From positions 1 to 49,541 of the forward strand of contig JAHXHR010000008.1 of assembly GCA_025656505.1 (NCBI GenBank): 49,541 nt of DNA. Reading direction: 5' to 3'. The notes beneath the pieces were generated by a model. That model did no database searches and was not told the DNA's origin. It saw only the letters and a list, made by a program, of their open reading frames with translations. Shown in pieces: positions 17,286 to 27,202 of the stretch (positions within the stretch are counted from its first letter, which is position 1; every line of letters begins with the position of its first letter). Source of the stretch: Candidatus Thiodiazotropha sp. (ex Epidulcina cf. delphinae) (GTDB lineage: Bacteria; Pseudomonadota; Gammaproteobacteria; Chromatiales; Chromatiaceae). The position numbers and the translations under genes are program-made.

Positions 17286-18220
17286 GCAACATCGCAACAG
17301 ATGAGGCGTTCGGCAAAGTGGCTGTGTTGATGGGCGGCGGCTCGGCAGAGCGGGAGATATCCCTCAACAGCGGCGGAGCCGTTCTGGCTGCTCTGCGGGG
17401 TCATGGAGTGGATGCCTATGGCCTGGATGTCGGGGAAGACCTGCTGGAGCGACTGAATGACGGAGGATACGAGCGGGCCTTCATCATGTTGCACGGTCGC
17501 GGCGGCGAGGATGGTGTGATTCAAGGCGCCCTCGAACGTATCGGTCTGCCCTATACGGGTAGCGGAGTGCTCGGCTCCGCCCTAGGTATGGACAAATACC
17601 GCACCAAGGCCTTGTGGCGGGGATTGGGATTGCCCACCCCGGCATCCGTGCTGATCAGCGAATTGTCCGATCTGGATAAGGCCGAGGCGCTGGGTTATCC
17701 CCTGATCATAAAGCCGAATTGCGAGGGTTCGAGCATCGGCATGAATAAGGTCGGGAATCGGGATCAGTTGCGCCAGGCCTGGCAAGAGGCAGCAGGATAT
17801 GACGCCATGGTATTGGCGGAAAGCTGGATTACCGGCGAAGAGTATACCGCCACGATTCTGCATCAAGAGGTGCTGCCGCTGATCCGACTGGAGACGCCCC
17901 ATCTTTTTTACGATTACCAGGCCAAGTATTCCTCAACCACCACCCGCTATCACTGTCCTTGTGAACTGGCGGCGGAGCAGGACGCCGGACTCAAGACCCT
18001 CTGTCTGCAGGCCTTTGAAGCGGTCGGGGCCAGTGGTTGGGGCCGGGTCGATCTGATGCTCGACCAACGACGACAACCCTGGCTGATCGAGGTCAACACC
18101 GTGCCGGGGATGACCGATCACAGCCTGGTTCCCATGTCGGCCGAAGTGGCCGGTATCGGCTTCCCTGAACTGGTGCTGCGTATCCTGGCCACCAGTCGGC
18201 AACGGAGGGGAGCGCTATGA
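17282..18220 (+). CDS. ddlB: D-alanine-D-alanine ligase
   Basis: Ddl makes the D-Ala-D-Ala dipeptide used by MurF, through an ATP-grasp mechanism with an acyl-phosphate intermediate. Visible blocks are VLMGGGSAEREISLNSG (N-terminal substrate site, Glu in AERE), LHGRGGEDGVIQGALE, GSGVLGSALGMDKYRTK, KPNCEGSSIGMNKV, and the C-terminal metal-binding EVNTVPGMTDHSLVP. At 312 aa the length is normal. The start is TTG at 17282 within the murB stop; the next downstream ATG would cut into the conserved N-terminus. It overlaps ftsQ by 4 nt. Confidence 0.96.
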   Translation: MSNIATDEAFGKVAVLMGGGSAEREISLNSGGAVLAALRGHGVDAYGLDVGEDLLERLNDGGYERAFIMLHGRGGEDGVIQGALERIGLPYTGSGVLGSALGMDKYRTKALWRGLGLPTPASVLISELSDLDKAEALGYPLIIKPNCEGSSIGMNKVGNRDQLRQAWQEAAGYDAMVLAESWITGEEYTATILHQEVLPLIRLETPHLFYDYQAKYSSTTTRYHCPCELAAEQDAGLKTLCLQAFEAVGASGWGRVDLMLDQRRQPWLIEVNTVPGMTDHSLVPMSAEVAGIGFPELVLRILATSRQRRGAL

Positions 18221-19038
18221 GACGTTCCGTGACGCAGGCCCCGCAGCAGGCCGATCGCCTGATGCTGTTTGCAAGAATCCAGACCCTTCCCTTGCTGTTG
18301 ACGGTGCTGACGGCCGGTCTGCTCGGTTGGGGTGTGCTGATGCTACAGGATGCGGCAGTGATGCCGGTGCGGGTGGTCGGTGTAGACGGCGAAATCCGGT
18401 TCCTACAGCGGGATCGCTTGGAAAAGGCGGTGGCGCAGGCGGTAAACGGCAGTTTCTTCAGTCTGGACCTGAAGCGGATGCGGCAACGGATCGAACAGTT
18501 GCCCTGGGTCGAGAGCGTCAGTATCCGCCGGGTCTGGCCCGACACCTTGCGGGTCAAGGTTGTGGAGCAGGAGCCCCTCGCCTATTGGGGCGAGGACGCC
18601 ATGGTGAGTCAGCGGGGCGAGGTGTTCACACCGGAGGTTCTGCCGCAGCTACCGGGTCTGGTGACCTTATCGGGAAAGACGGGGAGCGCCGGGAACATCT
18701 CCCGGGACTATCTACGCATGCGCACCCTGCTGGGTACGGTGGGACTTGGTCTGACCCATGTCTGGGTGGATGCGCGGCAGGCGTGGCGGCTCAAAACAGG
18801 CGATGGACTGTTGCTGCAGCTTGGACGCCGGGAAGTGATGCCGAGGCTGACCCGTTTCGTGCAGCTCTACCCCTATCTGATCACTCAGACGGGGCGTAAA
18901 CCGGAGCGTGTGGATTTGCGATACACCAATGGTTTTACCGTGCGTTGGCAGAGTGGGGCCGAACAGGCAATGCGAATCAACAGTCGATCGATGCGGATGG
19001 ATAGGGGTAGTGCTCCGCCCCGGGCATTCCATGCTTAA
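18217..19038 (+). CDS. ftsQ: Cell division protein FtsQ
   Basis: FtsQ is the bitopic divisome hub that binds FtsL and FtsB. The 273-residue product has a cytoplasmic tail, one transmembrane helix (about residues 24-44, LPLLLTVLTAGLLGWGVLML) and a periplasmic POTRA domain (VRVVGVDGEIRFLQRDRLEKAV). The family signature LPWVESVSIRRVWPDTLRVKVVE-type block follows, split here around LPWVESVSIRR and WPDTLRVKV. The C-terminal beta domain includes YTNGFTVRW. Position between ddl and ftsA fits. About 40 nt separate it from ftsA. Confidence 0.95.
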   Translation: MRRSVTQAPQQADRLMLFARIQTLPLLLTVLTAGLLGWGVLMLQDAAVMPVRVVGVDGEIRFLQRDRLEKAVAQAVNGSFFSLDLKRMRQRIEQLPWVESVSIRRVWPDTLRVKVVEQEPLAYWGEDAMVSQRGEVFTPEVLPQLPGLVTLSGKTGSAGNISRDYLRMRTLLGTVGLGLTHVWVDARQAWRLKTGDGLLLQLGRREVMPRLTRFVQLYPYLITQTGRKPERVDLRYTNGFTVRWQSGAEQAMRINSRSMRMDRGSAPPRAFHA

Positions 19039-19078
19039 CAGCGTGCTTGGGAATGACACGGCAATCGCAGGTAAATGA

Positions 19079-20314
19079 ATGACAAAACGAAGTGAGAAAA
19101 ACCTGATCATCGGACTCGATATCGGCACCTCCAAAGTGGTGGCGATCGTCGGCGAGATCAAAGCCGACGGCGGGATAGAGATCATCGGTATCGGCTCCCA
19201 TCCCTCACGAGGACTGAAAAAGGGTGTGGTGGTGAATATCGAGTCCACCGTGCAGTCGATTCAGCGCGCGGTGGAAGAGGCGGAACTGATGGCGGGCTGT
19301 GAGATCCATTCGGTCTATGCCGGGATCGCCGGGAGCCATATCCGCAGCCTCAATTCCCACGGCATCGTCGCCATCAAGGACAAAGAGGTGACCCAGGGGG
19401 ATGTGGAGCGGGTGATCGACGCCGCTCGGGCGGTTGCGATTCCGGCGGATCAGAAGATCCTGCATATCCTGCCCCAGGAGTTCATCATCGACGAGCAGGA
19501 GGGTATTCACGATCCCATCGGCATGTCAGGGGTTCGGCTCGAGGCGAGAGTGCATATGGTCACCGGGGCGGTCAGCGCAGCGCAGAATATCGTCAAGTGC
19601 ATCCGCCGCTGCGGCCTGGAGGTGGATGATCTGATCCTGGAACAGCTTGCCTCCAGCCATTCGGTGCTGAGCGAAGACGAGAAAGAATTGGGTGTCTGCC
19701 TAGTGGATATCGGCGGCGGCACCACTGATATCGCTGTTTTCACCGGCGGCGCGATCCGCCACACCGCAGTGATCCCCATCGCCGGAGATCAGGTCACCAA
19801 TGATATCGCCGTGGCCTTGCGCACCCCGACCCAGCATGCCGAGGAGATCAAGATTAAATATGCCTGCGCGCTCACCCAACTGGCTACCAGCGACGAGACC
19901 ATCGAGGTGCCCAGCATAGGTGAACGTCCGCCGCGCAGGCTCTCGCGCCAGACACTGGCGGAGGTCGTGGAACCCAGATATGAAGAGTTGATGACCCTGA
20001 TTCAGGCCGAACTGCGCCGTAGCGGATTCGAGGATGTCGTCGCCGGCGGCGTGGTGCTGACAGGCGGTAGTTCGAAAATGGAAGGGGTGATCGATTTGGC
20101 GGAAGAGGTTTTTCACATGCCGGTGCGGTTGGGTGTGCCGCGGTATGTCAGCGGACTGGCTGACGTAGTACGCAATCCTATCTATTCCACCGGCGTGGGG
20201 CTGTTGTTGTTCGGTCAGCGGAACCGTTCTCAGGGAGGTCGGGAACTGGCCAATGAAGGTGGCGTGAAGGCGATTTGGGAACGTATGAAGCACTGGTTTC
20301 AAGGCAATTTTTAA
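19079..20314 (+). CDS. ftsA: Cell division protein FtsA
   Basis: FtsA is the actin-like ATPase that tethers FtsZ to the inner membrane and recruits later divisome proteins. ATP-site blocks are intact: GLDIGTSKVVAIVGE near the N-terminus, DIGGGTTDIAVFTGG in the middle, and VLTGGSSKMEGV later. The 1C subdomain typical of FtsA lies around residues 80-160. The C-terminus ends in an amphipathic helix (VKAIWERMKHWFQGNF), the membrane-targeting sequence. At 411 aa the length is normal. ftsZ follows 48 nt downstream. Confidence 0.97.
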   Translation: MTKRSEKNLIIGLDIGTSKVVAIVGEIKADGGIEIIGIGSHPSRGLKKGVVVNIESTVQSIQRAVEEAELMAGCEIHSVYAGIAGSHIRSLNSHGIVAIKDKEVTQGDVERVIDAARAVAIPADQKILHILPQEFIIDEQEGIHDPIGMSGVRLEARVHMVTGAVSAAQNIVKCIRRCGLEVDDLILEQLASSHSVLSEDEKELGVCLVDIGGGTTDIAVFTGGAIRHTAVIPIAGDQVTNDIAVALRTPTQHAEEIKIKYACALTQLATSDETIEVPSIGERPPRRLSRQTLAEVVEPRYEELMTLIQAELRRSGFEDVVAGGVVLTGGSSKMEGVIDLAEEVFHMPVRLGVPRYVSGLADVVRNPIYSTGVGLLLFGQRNRSQGGRELANEGGVKAIWERMKHWFQGNF

Positions 20315-20362
20315 ATAATTCATCTGTTGGGCACGTAGGCACGACAGACGAGGAGGTGGATA

Positions 20363-21544
20363 ATGTTCGAGTTAATGGATACGCATAGCCAGAATGCGGT
20401 GATCAAGGTGATCGGAGTCGGCGGCGGCGGCGGCAATGCCGTCAACCATATGCTGACGGGAGAGATTGAGGGCGTGGATTTTATCTGCGCCAACACCGAT
20501 GCGCAGGCCCTGCGCAATAGCGGAGTGCGAACCCTGCTTCAGCTCGGTTCCGATATCACCAAGGGCCTGGGTGCGGGGGCGAACCCGGAAATCGGCAGTC
20601 AGGCAGCGGTCGACGACAAGGATCGCATCGAAGAGGTGCTCAGCGGGGCGGACATGATCTTTATCACCGCCGGTATGGGGGGAGGCACCGGGACGGGCGC
20701 CGCGCCTGTGGTGGCGCAAGTCGCCAAGGAACTCGGTATCCTCACGGTTGCGGTAGTGACCAAACCGTTTGGTTTTGAAGGCGGCAAACGGATGAAGATC
20801 GCCGAGCAGGGTATGGCCGAACTCGGCAAGCATGTGGATTCGTTGATTACCATCCCGAATGAAAAACTGTTGGCGGTATTGGGCAAGGAAATGAGCCTGT
20901 TGAATGCCTTCAAGGCGGCCAACGATGTTCTGCTGCACGCGGTTCAGGGGATCGCTGAGTTGATTACCCGCCCCGGCCTGATCAATGTGGATTTCGCCGA
21001 TGTGAAGACGGTGATGTCCGAAATGGGCGCCGCGATGATGGGGTCGGGCGAGGCCTCCGGCGATAACCGGGCCCGCGAAGCGGCGGAGCGCGCGATTCGC
21101 AGTCCGCTGCTGGAGGATGTCAACCTATCCGGCGCCAAGGGTATCCTGGTGAATATCACCGCCGGGCTTAATCTGGCGATTGGTGAGTTCGACGAGGTGG
21201 GCAATACTGTGCGCGAGTTTGCCGATGACGACGCCACCGTGGTGGTGGGTACGGTCATCGACCCGGATATGCAGAATGATATGCGGGTCACGGTGGTCGC
21301 CACCGGACTGGGTGAACGGGTCAAGGCGGAGCTGCCCAGACCGGTGCGGGTAGAGGAGGTCTCGTCGGTGAAATTGGCCGATGTGGGCGATCCCCTGGCC
21401 GCACCACCGGACGACTACCGCGAGTTGGATCGGCCGACGGTGCTGCGCAACGGCCAGGCGGGTCGTTCTGCGTCGGCCGCAACGGCTGCCGGCAATCTCG
21501 ATTATCTCGATATTCCGGCCTTTTTACGTCGTCAGGCCGATTAG
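20363..21544 (+). CDS. ftsZ: Cell division GTPase FtsZ
   Basis: FtsZ is the tubulin homologue that assembles the Z-ring. Features include [13 protein letters not shown] at the nucleotide pocket and the tubulin signature [15 protein letters not shown] around residues 103-117. The T7 loop region has [12 protein letters not shown] disordered linker runs from about residue 320 and ends in the conserved peptide [13 protein letters not shown], which binds FtsA and ZipA. The GAGGAGGTGG sequence 5 nt before ATG is one of the strongest ribosome binding sites in the cluster, in line with the need for high FtsZ output. At 393 aa it is typical and closes the dcw cluster. Confidence 0.98.
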   Translation: MFELMDTHSQNAVIKVIGVGGGGGNAVNHMLTGEIEGVDFICANTDAQALRNSGVRTLLQLGSDITKGLGAGANPEIGSQAAVDDKDRIEEVLSGADMIFITAGMGGGTGTGAAPVVAQVAKELGILTVAVVTKPFGFEGGKRMKIAEQGMAELGKHVDSLITIPNEKLLAVLGKEMSLLNAFKAANDVLLHAVQGIAELITRPGLINVDFADVKTVMSEMGAAMMGSGEASGDNRAREAAERAIRSPLLEDVNLSGAKGILVNITAGLNLAIGEFDEVGNTVREFADDDATVVVGTVIDPDMQNDMRVTVVATGLGERVKAELPRPVRVEEVSSVKLADVGDPLAAPPDDYRELDRPTVLRNGQAGRSASAATAAGNLDYLDIPAFLRRQAD

Positions 21545-21696
21545 TGTAGAATCGGCCGGGTTATAGATAGGCGGCAGGCGATAAATAGCGGGGGATCGGA
21601 TTGGTGCGTTAACTGTTTCAACAGGCGCTCCGCTTGTGTTAGCATGCGCGCCTTTTGGGCCTTAACGGTTAGTCTCAGCTCGGGAGCTGCAAGTCG

Positions 21697-22614
21697 ATGA
21701 TTTGGCAACGTACGTTGAAGAACGTGATACGCGCCACGGGAGTGGGGCTGCACACGGGGGAGAAGGTCTATCTTACCCTGCGACCGGCAGCCCCGGACAC
21801 CGGGATTGTTTTCAGACGCGTCGACCTCGATCCACCGGTTGAAATACGCGCATGCGCCGAGAACGTCGGGGATACGCGACTCTCGAGTACCCTGGTGCAG
21901 CAAGGCGTCAGGGTCTCCACCGTGGAACATCTCCTCTCCGCGCTTGCCGGGCTCGGTATCGACAACGCCTATGTCGATGTGAGTGCGGCAGAGGTGCCGA
22001 TCATGGACGGTAGCGCCGGTCCTTTCGTCTTTCTGCTGCAATCCGCAGGCGTGGAAGAGCAGAACCAGGCCAAGCGGTTCATTCGGATCAAGCGTAAGGT
22101 CGAGGTCCTGGAGGGTGACAAGCGCGCCAGTTTCGAGCCCTTTGACGGATTCAAGGTCTCCTTCTCCATCGATTTCGACCATCCGGCCTTCAAGGAACGT
22201 CCCCAATACGCAAAGATCGACTTCTCTTCCACCTCCTTCGTCAGGGAGGTCAGCCGGGCGCGCACCTTCGGTTTTCTGCGTGACATCGAGATGCTGAGGC
22301 AGAAAGAGCTGGCGTTGGGCGGCAGTCCGGATAATGCCGTGGTGCTGGATGACTACCGGATCATGAATGACGACGGCTTACGTTATGAAGACGAGTTCGT
22401 GAAGCATAAAATCCTTGATGCGATCGGTGACCTCTATCTGCTCGGGCACAGTCTGATCGGCGCTTTCAGCGGGCATAAGTCGGGGCATGCCCTGAACAAC
22501 CGCCTGCTGCGTGAACTGATCAGTCAGCAGGATGCCTGGGAAGAGATTACCTTTGATGAACCGGCCGATGCCCCGATCTCATATATGAAGCCCGTTCACC
22601 TCACCATCTCCTGA
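21697..22614 (+). CDS. lpxC: UDP-3-O-acyl-GlcNAc deacetylase
   Basis: LpxC is the zinc enzyme for the committed step of lipid A synthesis. Zinc ligands are in place: His in [16 protein letters not shown] (about residue 79), and His and Asp in [17 protein letters not shown] (about 237 and 241). The catalytic His of [15 protein letters not shown] is near 264. At 305 aa it matches the E. coli enzyme in size and position directly after ftsZ. The 150-nt space to ftsZ includes a weak promoter candidate (TAGCAT at 21640-21645 with TTCAAC 17 nt upstream). Confidence 0.97.
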   Translation: MIWQRTLKNVIRATGVGLHTGEKVYLTLRPAAPDTGIVFRRVDLDPPVEIRACAENVGDTRLSSTLVQQGVRVSTVEHLLSALAGLGIDNAYVDVSAAEVPIMDGSAGPFVFLLQSAGVEEQNQAKRFIRIKRKVEVLEGDKRASFEPFDGFKVSFSIDFDHPAFKERPQYAKIDFSSTSFVREVSRARTFGFLRDIEMLRQKELALGGSPDNAVVLDDYRIMNDDGLRYEDEFVKHKILDAIGDLYLLGHSLIGAFSGHKSGHALNNRLLRELISQQDAWEEITFDEPADAPISYMKPVHLTIS

Positions 22615-22620
22615 GCCGGT

Positions 22621-23055
22621 TCAATCGCCGTCACCGTGGCTGCTGAGTCTGAGCATGGCGTCCCGTAGCTGTCGGTCATCGATGGATGCCGCAGTTTGGC
22701 GTAGTAGATCACCGCTCTTGCGGCTCAGTTTCAATCGGCGTTTCAGTTTGGGCTTGGCGGGCTCGGCCGCGCCGCCGGGCAGTATCCGGGTGCGTAACCG
22801 ATCGACGCTCAGACCGTTTTCCCGCAACTGTCGCTGCAATTGAGGTATCAGGTAGCGCAGGCGACTGGCCCAAACCGGGGAGGTGACGAACAGGCTGAGG
22901 GTCTGTTCTTGCAATACGGCCGCTTTGAGTTGTGAGTCCAACGGTGGAGGGAGGTATTGCCTGACCCGCTGAAAGAGGGCTTTCTGGGCGGATAATTTTT
23001 CCCCGAGCCTGGCCGGTGCGGCGTGGGATGCGAGTATTTTGGTGACTGGGTCCAT
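22621..23055 (-). CDS. dciA: DciA-type (DUF721) DNA helicase loader
   Basis: The 144-residue protein is a DUF721/DciA member, the ancestral loader of the replicative helicase DnaB in bacteria that lack DnaC or DnaI. The N-terminal half has the family pattern (DPVTKILASHAAPARLG, then VLQEQTLSLFVTSPVWASRLRYL with the conserved SPVWASRL block). The C-terminal tail is basic (KPKLKRRLKLSRKSGDLLRQ). It converges with lpxC, whose stop lies 6 nt away, and diverges from the M23 peptidase gene, the usual gammaproteobacterial arrangement between lpxC and secA. Confidence 0.9.
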   Translation of the reverse strand: MDPVTKILASHAAPARLGEKLSAQKALFQRVRQYLPPPLDSQLKAAVLQEQTLSLFVTSPVWASRLRYLIPQLQRQLRENGLSVDRLRTRILPGGAAEPAKPKLKRRLKLSRKSGDLLRQTAASIDDRQLRDAMLRLSSHGDGD

Positions 23056-23176
23056 CGGTTGAGCTTAGAGGAGATATTGACAAAAAACATCACATTTCCG
23101 GTGGAAAGTGATAAAGTTCAAAAGTTTTCGACCGACAAAAGGCTTAGGTAGAGCGCGGGGATATCCGGTTTTGGCA

Positions 23177-24109
23177 ATGAAAATCATCTATTTACGTGGA
23201 ATTGGGCAGACCTGCGGTAGGGCAATGCGGTGCCTTCATGCAGCGATTGTGTTGGGTCTGGTGACCGTTTTCGGTCTGAGTATGATGTGGTTCGGCTATC
23301 AGATGGGCGTCGGGGACACGGAGTTTCCAGAACATCAGTTGGTAGCTGGTTTGAAAAAGACCTTTGATCGGGAGCGTCAACTGCTGGAGGACGCCGAGTC
23401 AGATACCCATGGCGGAATCGACGCCCTGGCCATCCGTGTCGGACAACTCCAATCGCAACTGCTGCGCCTGGATGCCTTGGGAGAACGGTTGGTGGATATG
23501 GGCGGTCTCGATAAGGGCGAATTCAGTTTCGACATACCGCCTGCCCTGGGTGGTCCCGAAGCCGTGCAATCCCTCAATCAGCCATCGGCACTGCCGGATC
23601 TCCTGGTGGGGATGGAGCATCTCGAACAAATGATCGAACACCGCCGGCAGCAACTCGCCTTGGTGGAGGATCTGATCATGAATTCCAACCTGGAGGATGC
23701 CGTCCATCCGGCCGGAAGACCGATACGGAAGGGATGGATTTCCTCCTATTTCGGCATGCGCAACGACCCCTTTACCGGTAAGCGTGCGATGCACAAAGGC
23801 ATGGACTTCGCCGGAAAAGCGGGTTCGATGGTTGTGGCGGTCGCTGCCGGCGTGGTTACCTGGGCCGGAGAGCGCTATGGCTACGGCAAATTGGTCGAAA
23901 TCAATCACGGCAAGGGTTACATCACCCGCTATGGACATAACAGCGAGATCAAGGTGAAGGTTGGAGACCGCATCAAACAGGGGCAGGCCATCGCCGGCAT
24001 GGGTTCCACCGGCCGCTCCACCGGGCCCCATGTCCACTTCGAAGTGGTACGCAACGGTAAGACAGTTGATCCCACCAAATATATCCTCAATAAACGCAAT
24101 CAGGGATGA
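23177..24109 (+). CDS. M23 (LytM-type) peptidoglycan endopeptidase, membrane-anchored
   Basis: The protein has a short cytoplasmic tail, one transmembrane helix (CLHAAIVLGLVTVFGLSMMW), a periplasmic coiled-coil region and a C-terminal M23 domain. The zinc site looks complete: HKGMDFAG supplies H-x3-D and PHVHFEVV supplies H-x-H, with RYGHNSEI between them. Active M23 enzymes cut peptide cross-links in peptidoglycan. ATG 23177 (MKIIYLRGIG) gives 310 aa; the frame is also open to a GTG at 23108, so an N-terminus longer by 23 residues is possible. A gene of this type directly before secA is common in Pseudomonas-like genomes. Confidence 0.88.
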   Translation: MKIIYLRGIGQTCGRAMRCLHAAIVLGLVTVFGLSMMWFGYQMGVGDTEFPEHQLVAGLKKTFDRERQLLEDAESDTHGGIDALAIRVGQLQSQLLRLDALGERLVDMGGLDKGEFSFDIPPALGGPEAVQSLNQPSALPDLLVGMEHLEQMIEHRRQQLALVEDLIMNSNLEDAVHPAGRPIRKGWISSYFGMRNDPFTGKRAMHKGMDFAGKAGSMVVAVAAGVVTWAGERYGYGKLVEINHGKGYITRYGHNSEIKVKVGDRIKQGQAIAGMGSTGRSTGPHVHFEVVRNGKTVDPTKYILNKRNQG

Positions 24110-24386
24110 TTTTTCTCCCTCGATGCAATCCATGGCGGAAACAGGGTGGTCGGGAATAACGATCAATAAAACGGAGTAATCAATCACTTTAACGGCCGTT
24201 GATTCCATGGCGCTGATCGGTGCTCCTTCGGGACGCTGTTCCTCTCGGAAAAAAGAGGGTGGTAAACAGCGATAAAATAGGCTGAAATAGTTGCCCGATT
24301 CTTTACATGCCAAGCCCATCCTTCAGCAATCCTGCGGCTTGCTGTATGATTCCGAAATTTCGCATCTCCGACGGAAACACCGATTC

Positions 24387-27200
24387 ATGGTTAGCAATAT
24401 CTTCAAGAAGATCTTCGGCAGCCGAAACGAGCGCCTGATCAAGCGGATGGCAAAGACGGTCTCTCAGATCAGTCGATTGGAAGCCGATATCGAAAAACTC
24501 TCTGATGAGGCATTGAGGAGCAAAACCGCTGAGTTTCGTTCTCGTCTGGAAGAGGGTGCGGCACTGGATGATTTGATGCAGGAGGCCTTCGCTATTGTCA
24601 GGGAGAGCGGTCGTCGGGTGATGCAGATGCGCCATTTCGATGTCCAGATGATCGGCGGCATGGTGCTGCATCAGGGTAAGATCGCCGAGATGAGGACCGG
24701 TGAGGGCAAGACCCTGGTGGCGACCCTTGCAGCCTATCTGAATGCCCTGCCGGGCAAGGGCGTGCATGTGGTGACGGTGAACGACTACCTGGCCCGCCGC
24801 GATGCCGCCTGGATGGGACGGTTGTACGATTTTCTCGGTCTCAGCGTCGGTGTGATCAACTCTTCAGGTGGGATGGGGCCGGACAGCGCCTCCTATCTCT
24901 ATGATCCGGGGTATGACGGGAAGGCCGGCGGCTATCCCCATCTGAAGCCGGTGGCCCGCCAGGATGCCTATGCTGCGGATATCACCTATGGGACCAACAA
25001 TGAATACGGCTTCGACTATCTGCGCGACAATATGGCCTTCGGCGCCGATCAGCGGGTGCAGCGCCCGCCGTTTTTCGCCATTGTCGATGAGGTGGACTCG
25101 ATCCTGATCGACGAGGCGCGCACGCCGTTGATCATCTCCGGGCCGACGGACGACTCTTCGGATCTCTACAAGGCGGTCAACAAGATCATCCCTCGCCTTA
25201 CCCGCCAGTCCCCGATCACCAACGAGGAGGGCAAGCCCGACTTCGGCCCCGGTGATTTCTCGGTGGATGAAAAGGCGCGCCAAGTCTACTTCAGCGAAGA
25301 GGGACACCAGCATGTCGAGGAGATGCTCACCGAGGCCGGTCTGTTGGAGGAGGGGGCCAGTCTCTACGATTCCGCCAATATTATCCTGATGCATCATGCG
25401 AATGCCGCGTTGCGGGCCCATGCCCTGTTTCAGCGCAATGTGGATTACATTGTCAAGGATGGTCAGATCATCATCGTCGATGAGTTCACCGGTCGCACCA
25501 TGCCCGGTCGCCGCTGGTCGGACGGTCAGCACCAGGCGGTGGAGGCGAAGGAAGGGGTCGAGATTCAGAACGAGAATCAGACCCTGGCTTCAATCACCTT
25601 TCAGAACTATTTCCGCCTCTATGAAAAACTGGCCGGCATGACCGGCACCGCAGATACCGAGGCCTTCGAGTTTCAACAGATCTACGGTCTGGAGGTAGTG
25701 GTCATCCCGACCAACCAGCCGATGATTCGCAAGGATATGGGTGATCTGGTCTACCTGACGCCCGATGAGAAGTACCAGGCGATCCTGGAAGACGTCCGGG
25801 ACTGCGTGCAGCGAGGACAACCGGCGTTGGTGGGCACTGCGTCTATCGAGACCTCAGAACTGCTCTCCGGGTTGCTGGAAAAGGCCGGGGTGGAGCATAA
25901 GGTGCTGAATGCCAAACATCATGAGCAGGAGGCGGGCATCGTCGCTCAGGCCGGTCGTCCCGGGTCCATCACCATCGCCACCAACATGGCGGGACGCGGC
26001 ACCGATATCGTGCTTGGCGGCAATCTGGAGACTGAGTTGGAAGCGTTGGGGGAAAAATCAGCTCCGACAGTCGTAGACGAACACAAAGAGGCTTGGAAAG
26101 AAAGGCATCAACACGTACTGGATGCCGGCGGTTTGCATGTCATCGGCACTGAACGTCATGAATCCCGACGTATCGATAATCAGTTGCGCGGCCGGTCAGG
26201 TCGGCAGGGCGACCCGGGTTCGAGCCGCTTCTACCTCTCGTTGCAGGACAATCTGATGAGGATTTTTGCCTCCGACAAGGTCGGCGGATTGATGCAGAAG
26301 CTCGGCATGGAGAAGGGCGAGGCGATCGAACACCCCTGGGTCTCCCGGGCCATCGAAAACGCTCAGCGCAAGGTGGAAGGGCGCAACTTCGATATCCGCA
26401 AACAGTTGCTGGAGTACGATGATGTAGCGAACGACCAGCGTCGGGTGGTCTATGAGCAGCGAAACGAACTGATGGAGACATCGGATATATCCGACTCCAT
26501 AACCATGTTGCGGGAGGATGTGCTGAATGAGATCTTCCACAGCCATATTCCCCGGGAGAGCATCGAAGAGCAGTGGGACGTTCCCGGTCTGAGCGAGTCG
26601 CTGAGCGAATTGTTTGGCGATAAATGGCCGATCCGGCAATGGTTGGATGAGGACAAGGAGCTGCACGAGGAGACCCTGAAGCAGAAAATCGTTCAATCCT
26701 TGCTCGATGTCTATAGGGAGAAAGAGGTGCTGGTCGGTGCGGAGAATATGCGTCAGTTCGAAAAGGCGATGATGTTGCAGACGGTGGACGGCCACTGGAA
26801 GGAACACCTTGCGGCCATGGACTACCTGCGCCAGGGCATTCATCTGCGCGGTTATGCGCAGAAGAACCCGAAACAGGAGTACAAGCGTGAGGCCTTTGCC
26901 ATGTTTTCCGACATGCTCGACAGTATCAAGCGGGAGGTGATCGGCCTGCTCTCCAAGGTCAAGGTGCAGCTTCCGGAAGAGATGGCGATGCACGAGCCGC
27001 AACCCCGTGTGAACGAATTCGAGTTCAAGCACGATACCTTCGAAGGCCTGCCGGAGGAGGCCCCTGCCGCAACCGGCGAAGAAGACCATGCGCCTCAGCA
27101 GCAGCCGTTTGTGCGTGATGGGCGAAAGATCGGGCGTAACGAGCCCTGCCCTTGCGGTTCAGGTAAGAAATTCAAACAGTGCCATGGCAGTCTGAACTGA
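24387..27200 (+). CDS. secA: Preprotein translocase ATPase SecA
   Basis: SecA drives protein export through SecYEG by ATP hydrolysis. The 937-residue product has Walker [14 protein letters not shown], the Walker B/DEAD region [20 protein letters not shown], the preprotein-binding domain between them and the second ATPase lobe with [15 protein letters not shown] and [14 protein letters not shown] helical scaffold and wing follow. The C-terminus has the zinc-binding SecB-interaction motif [14 protein letters not shown]. The frame is open to 24291, but [16 protein letters not shown] at 24387 matches known N-termini. No SecM-like regulator is present; a 277-nt gap precedes the gene. Confidence 0.98.
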   Translation: MVSNIFKKIFGSRNERLIKRMAKTVSQISRLEADIEKLSDEALRSKTAEFRSRLEEGAALDDLMQEAFAIVRESGRRVMQMRHFDVQMIGGMVLHQGKIAEMRTGEGKTLVATLAAYLNALPGKGVHVVTVNDYLARRDAAWMGRLYDFLGLSVGVINSSGGMGPDSASYLYDPGYDGKAGGYPHLKPVARQDAYAADITYGTNNEYGFDYLRDNMAFGADQRVQRPPFFAIVDEVDSILIDEARTPLIISGPTDDSSDLYKAVNKIIPRLTRQSPITNEEGKPDFGPGDFSVDEKARQVYFSEEGHQHVEEMLTEAGLLEEGASLYDSANIILMHHANAALRAHALFQRNVDYIVKDGQIIIVDEFTGRTMPGRRWSDGQHQAVEAKEGVEIQNENQTLASITFQNYFRLYEKLAGMTGTADTEAFEFQQIYGLEVVVIPTNQPMIRKDMGDLVYLTPDEKYQAILEDVRDCVQRGQPALVGTASIETSELLSGLLEKAGVEHKVLNAKHHEQEAGIVAQAGRPGSITIATNMAGRGTDIVLGGNLETELEALGEKSAPTVVDEHKEAWKERHQHVLDAGGLHVIGTERHESRRIDNQLRGRSGRQGDPGSSRFYLSLQDNLMRIFASDKVGGLMQKLGMEKGEAIEHPWVSRAIENAQRKVEGRNFDIRKQLLEYDDVANDQRRVVYEQRNELMETSDISDSITMLREDVLNEIFHSHIPRESIEEQWDVPGLSESLSELFGDKWPIRQWLDEDKELHEETLKQKIVQSLLDVYREKEVLVGAENMRQFEKAMMLQTVDGHWKEHLAAMDYLRQGIHLRGYAQKNPKQEYKREAFAMFSDMLDSIKREVIGLLSKVKVQLPEEMAMHEPQPRVNEFEFKHDTFEGLPEEAPAATGEEDHAPQQQPFVRDGRKIGRNEPCPCGSGKKFKQCHGSLN

Positions 27201-27202
27201 GT

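Noticed and set aside
16326-17297. 323-codon minus-strand ORF antisense to murB
   Set aside because: Fully overlaps murB, which has all family motifs; no independent support.
23077-23115. TTGACA and GATAAA as promoter for the M23 peptidase gene
   Set aside because: Spacing of about 27 nt is too long for a sigma70 promoter and no better -10 lies at 16-18 nt.
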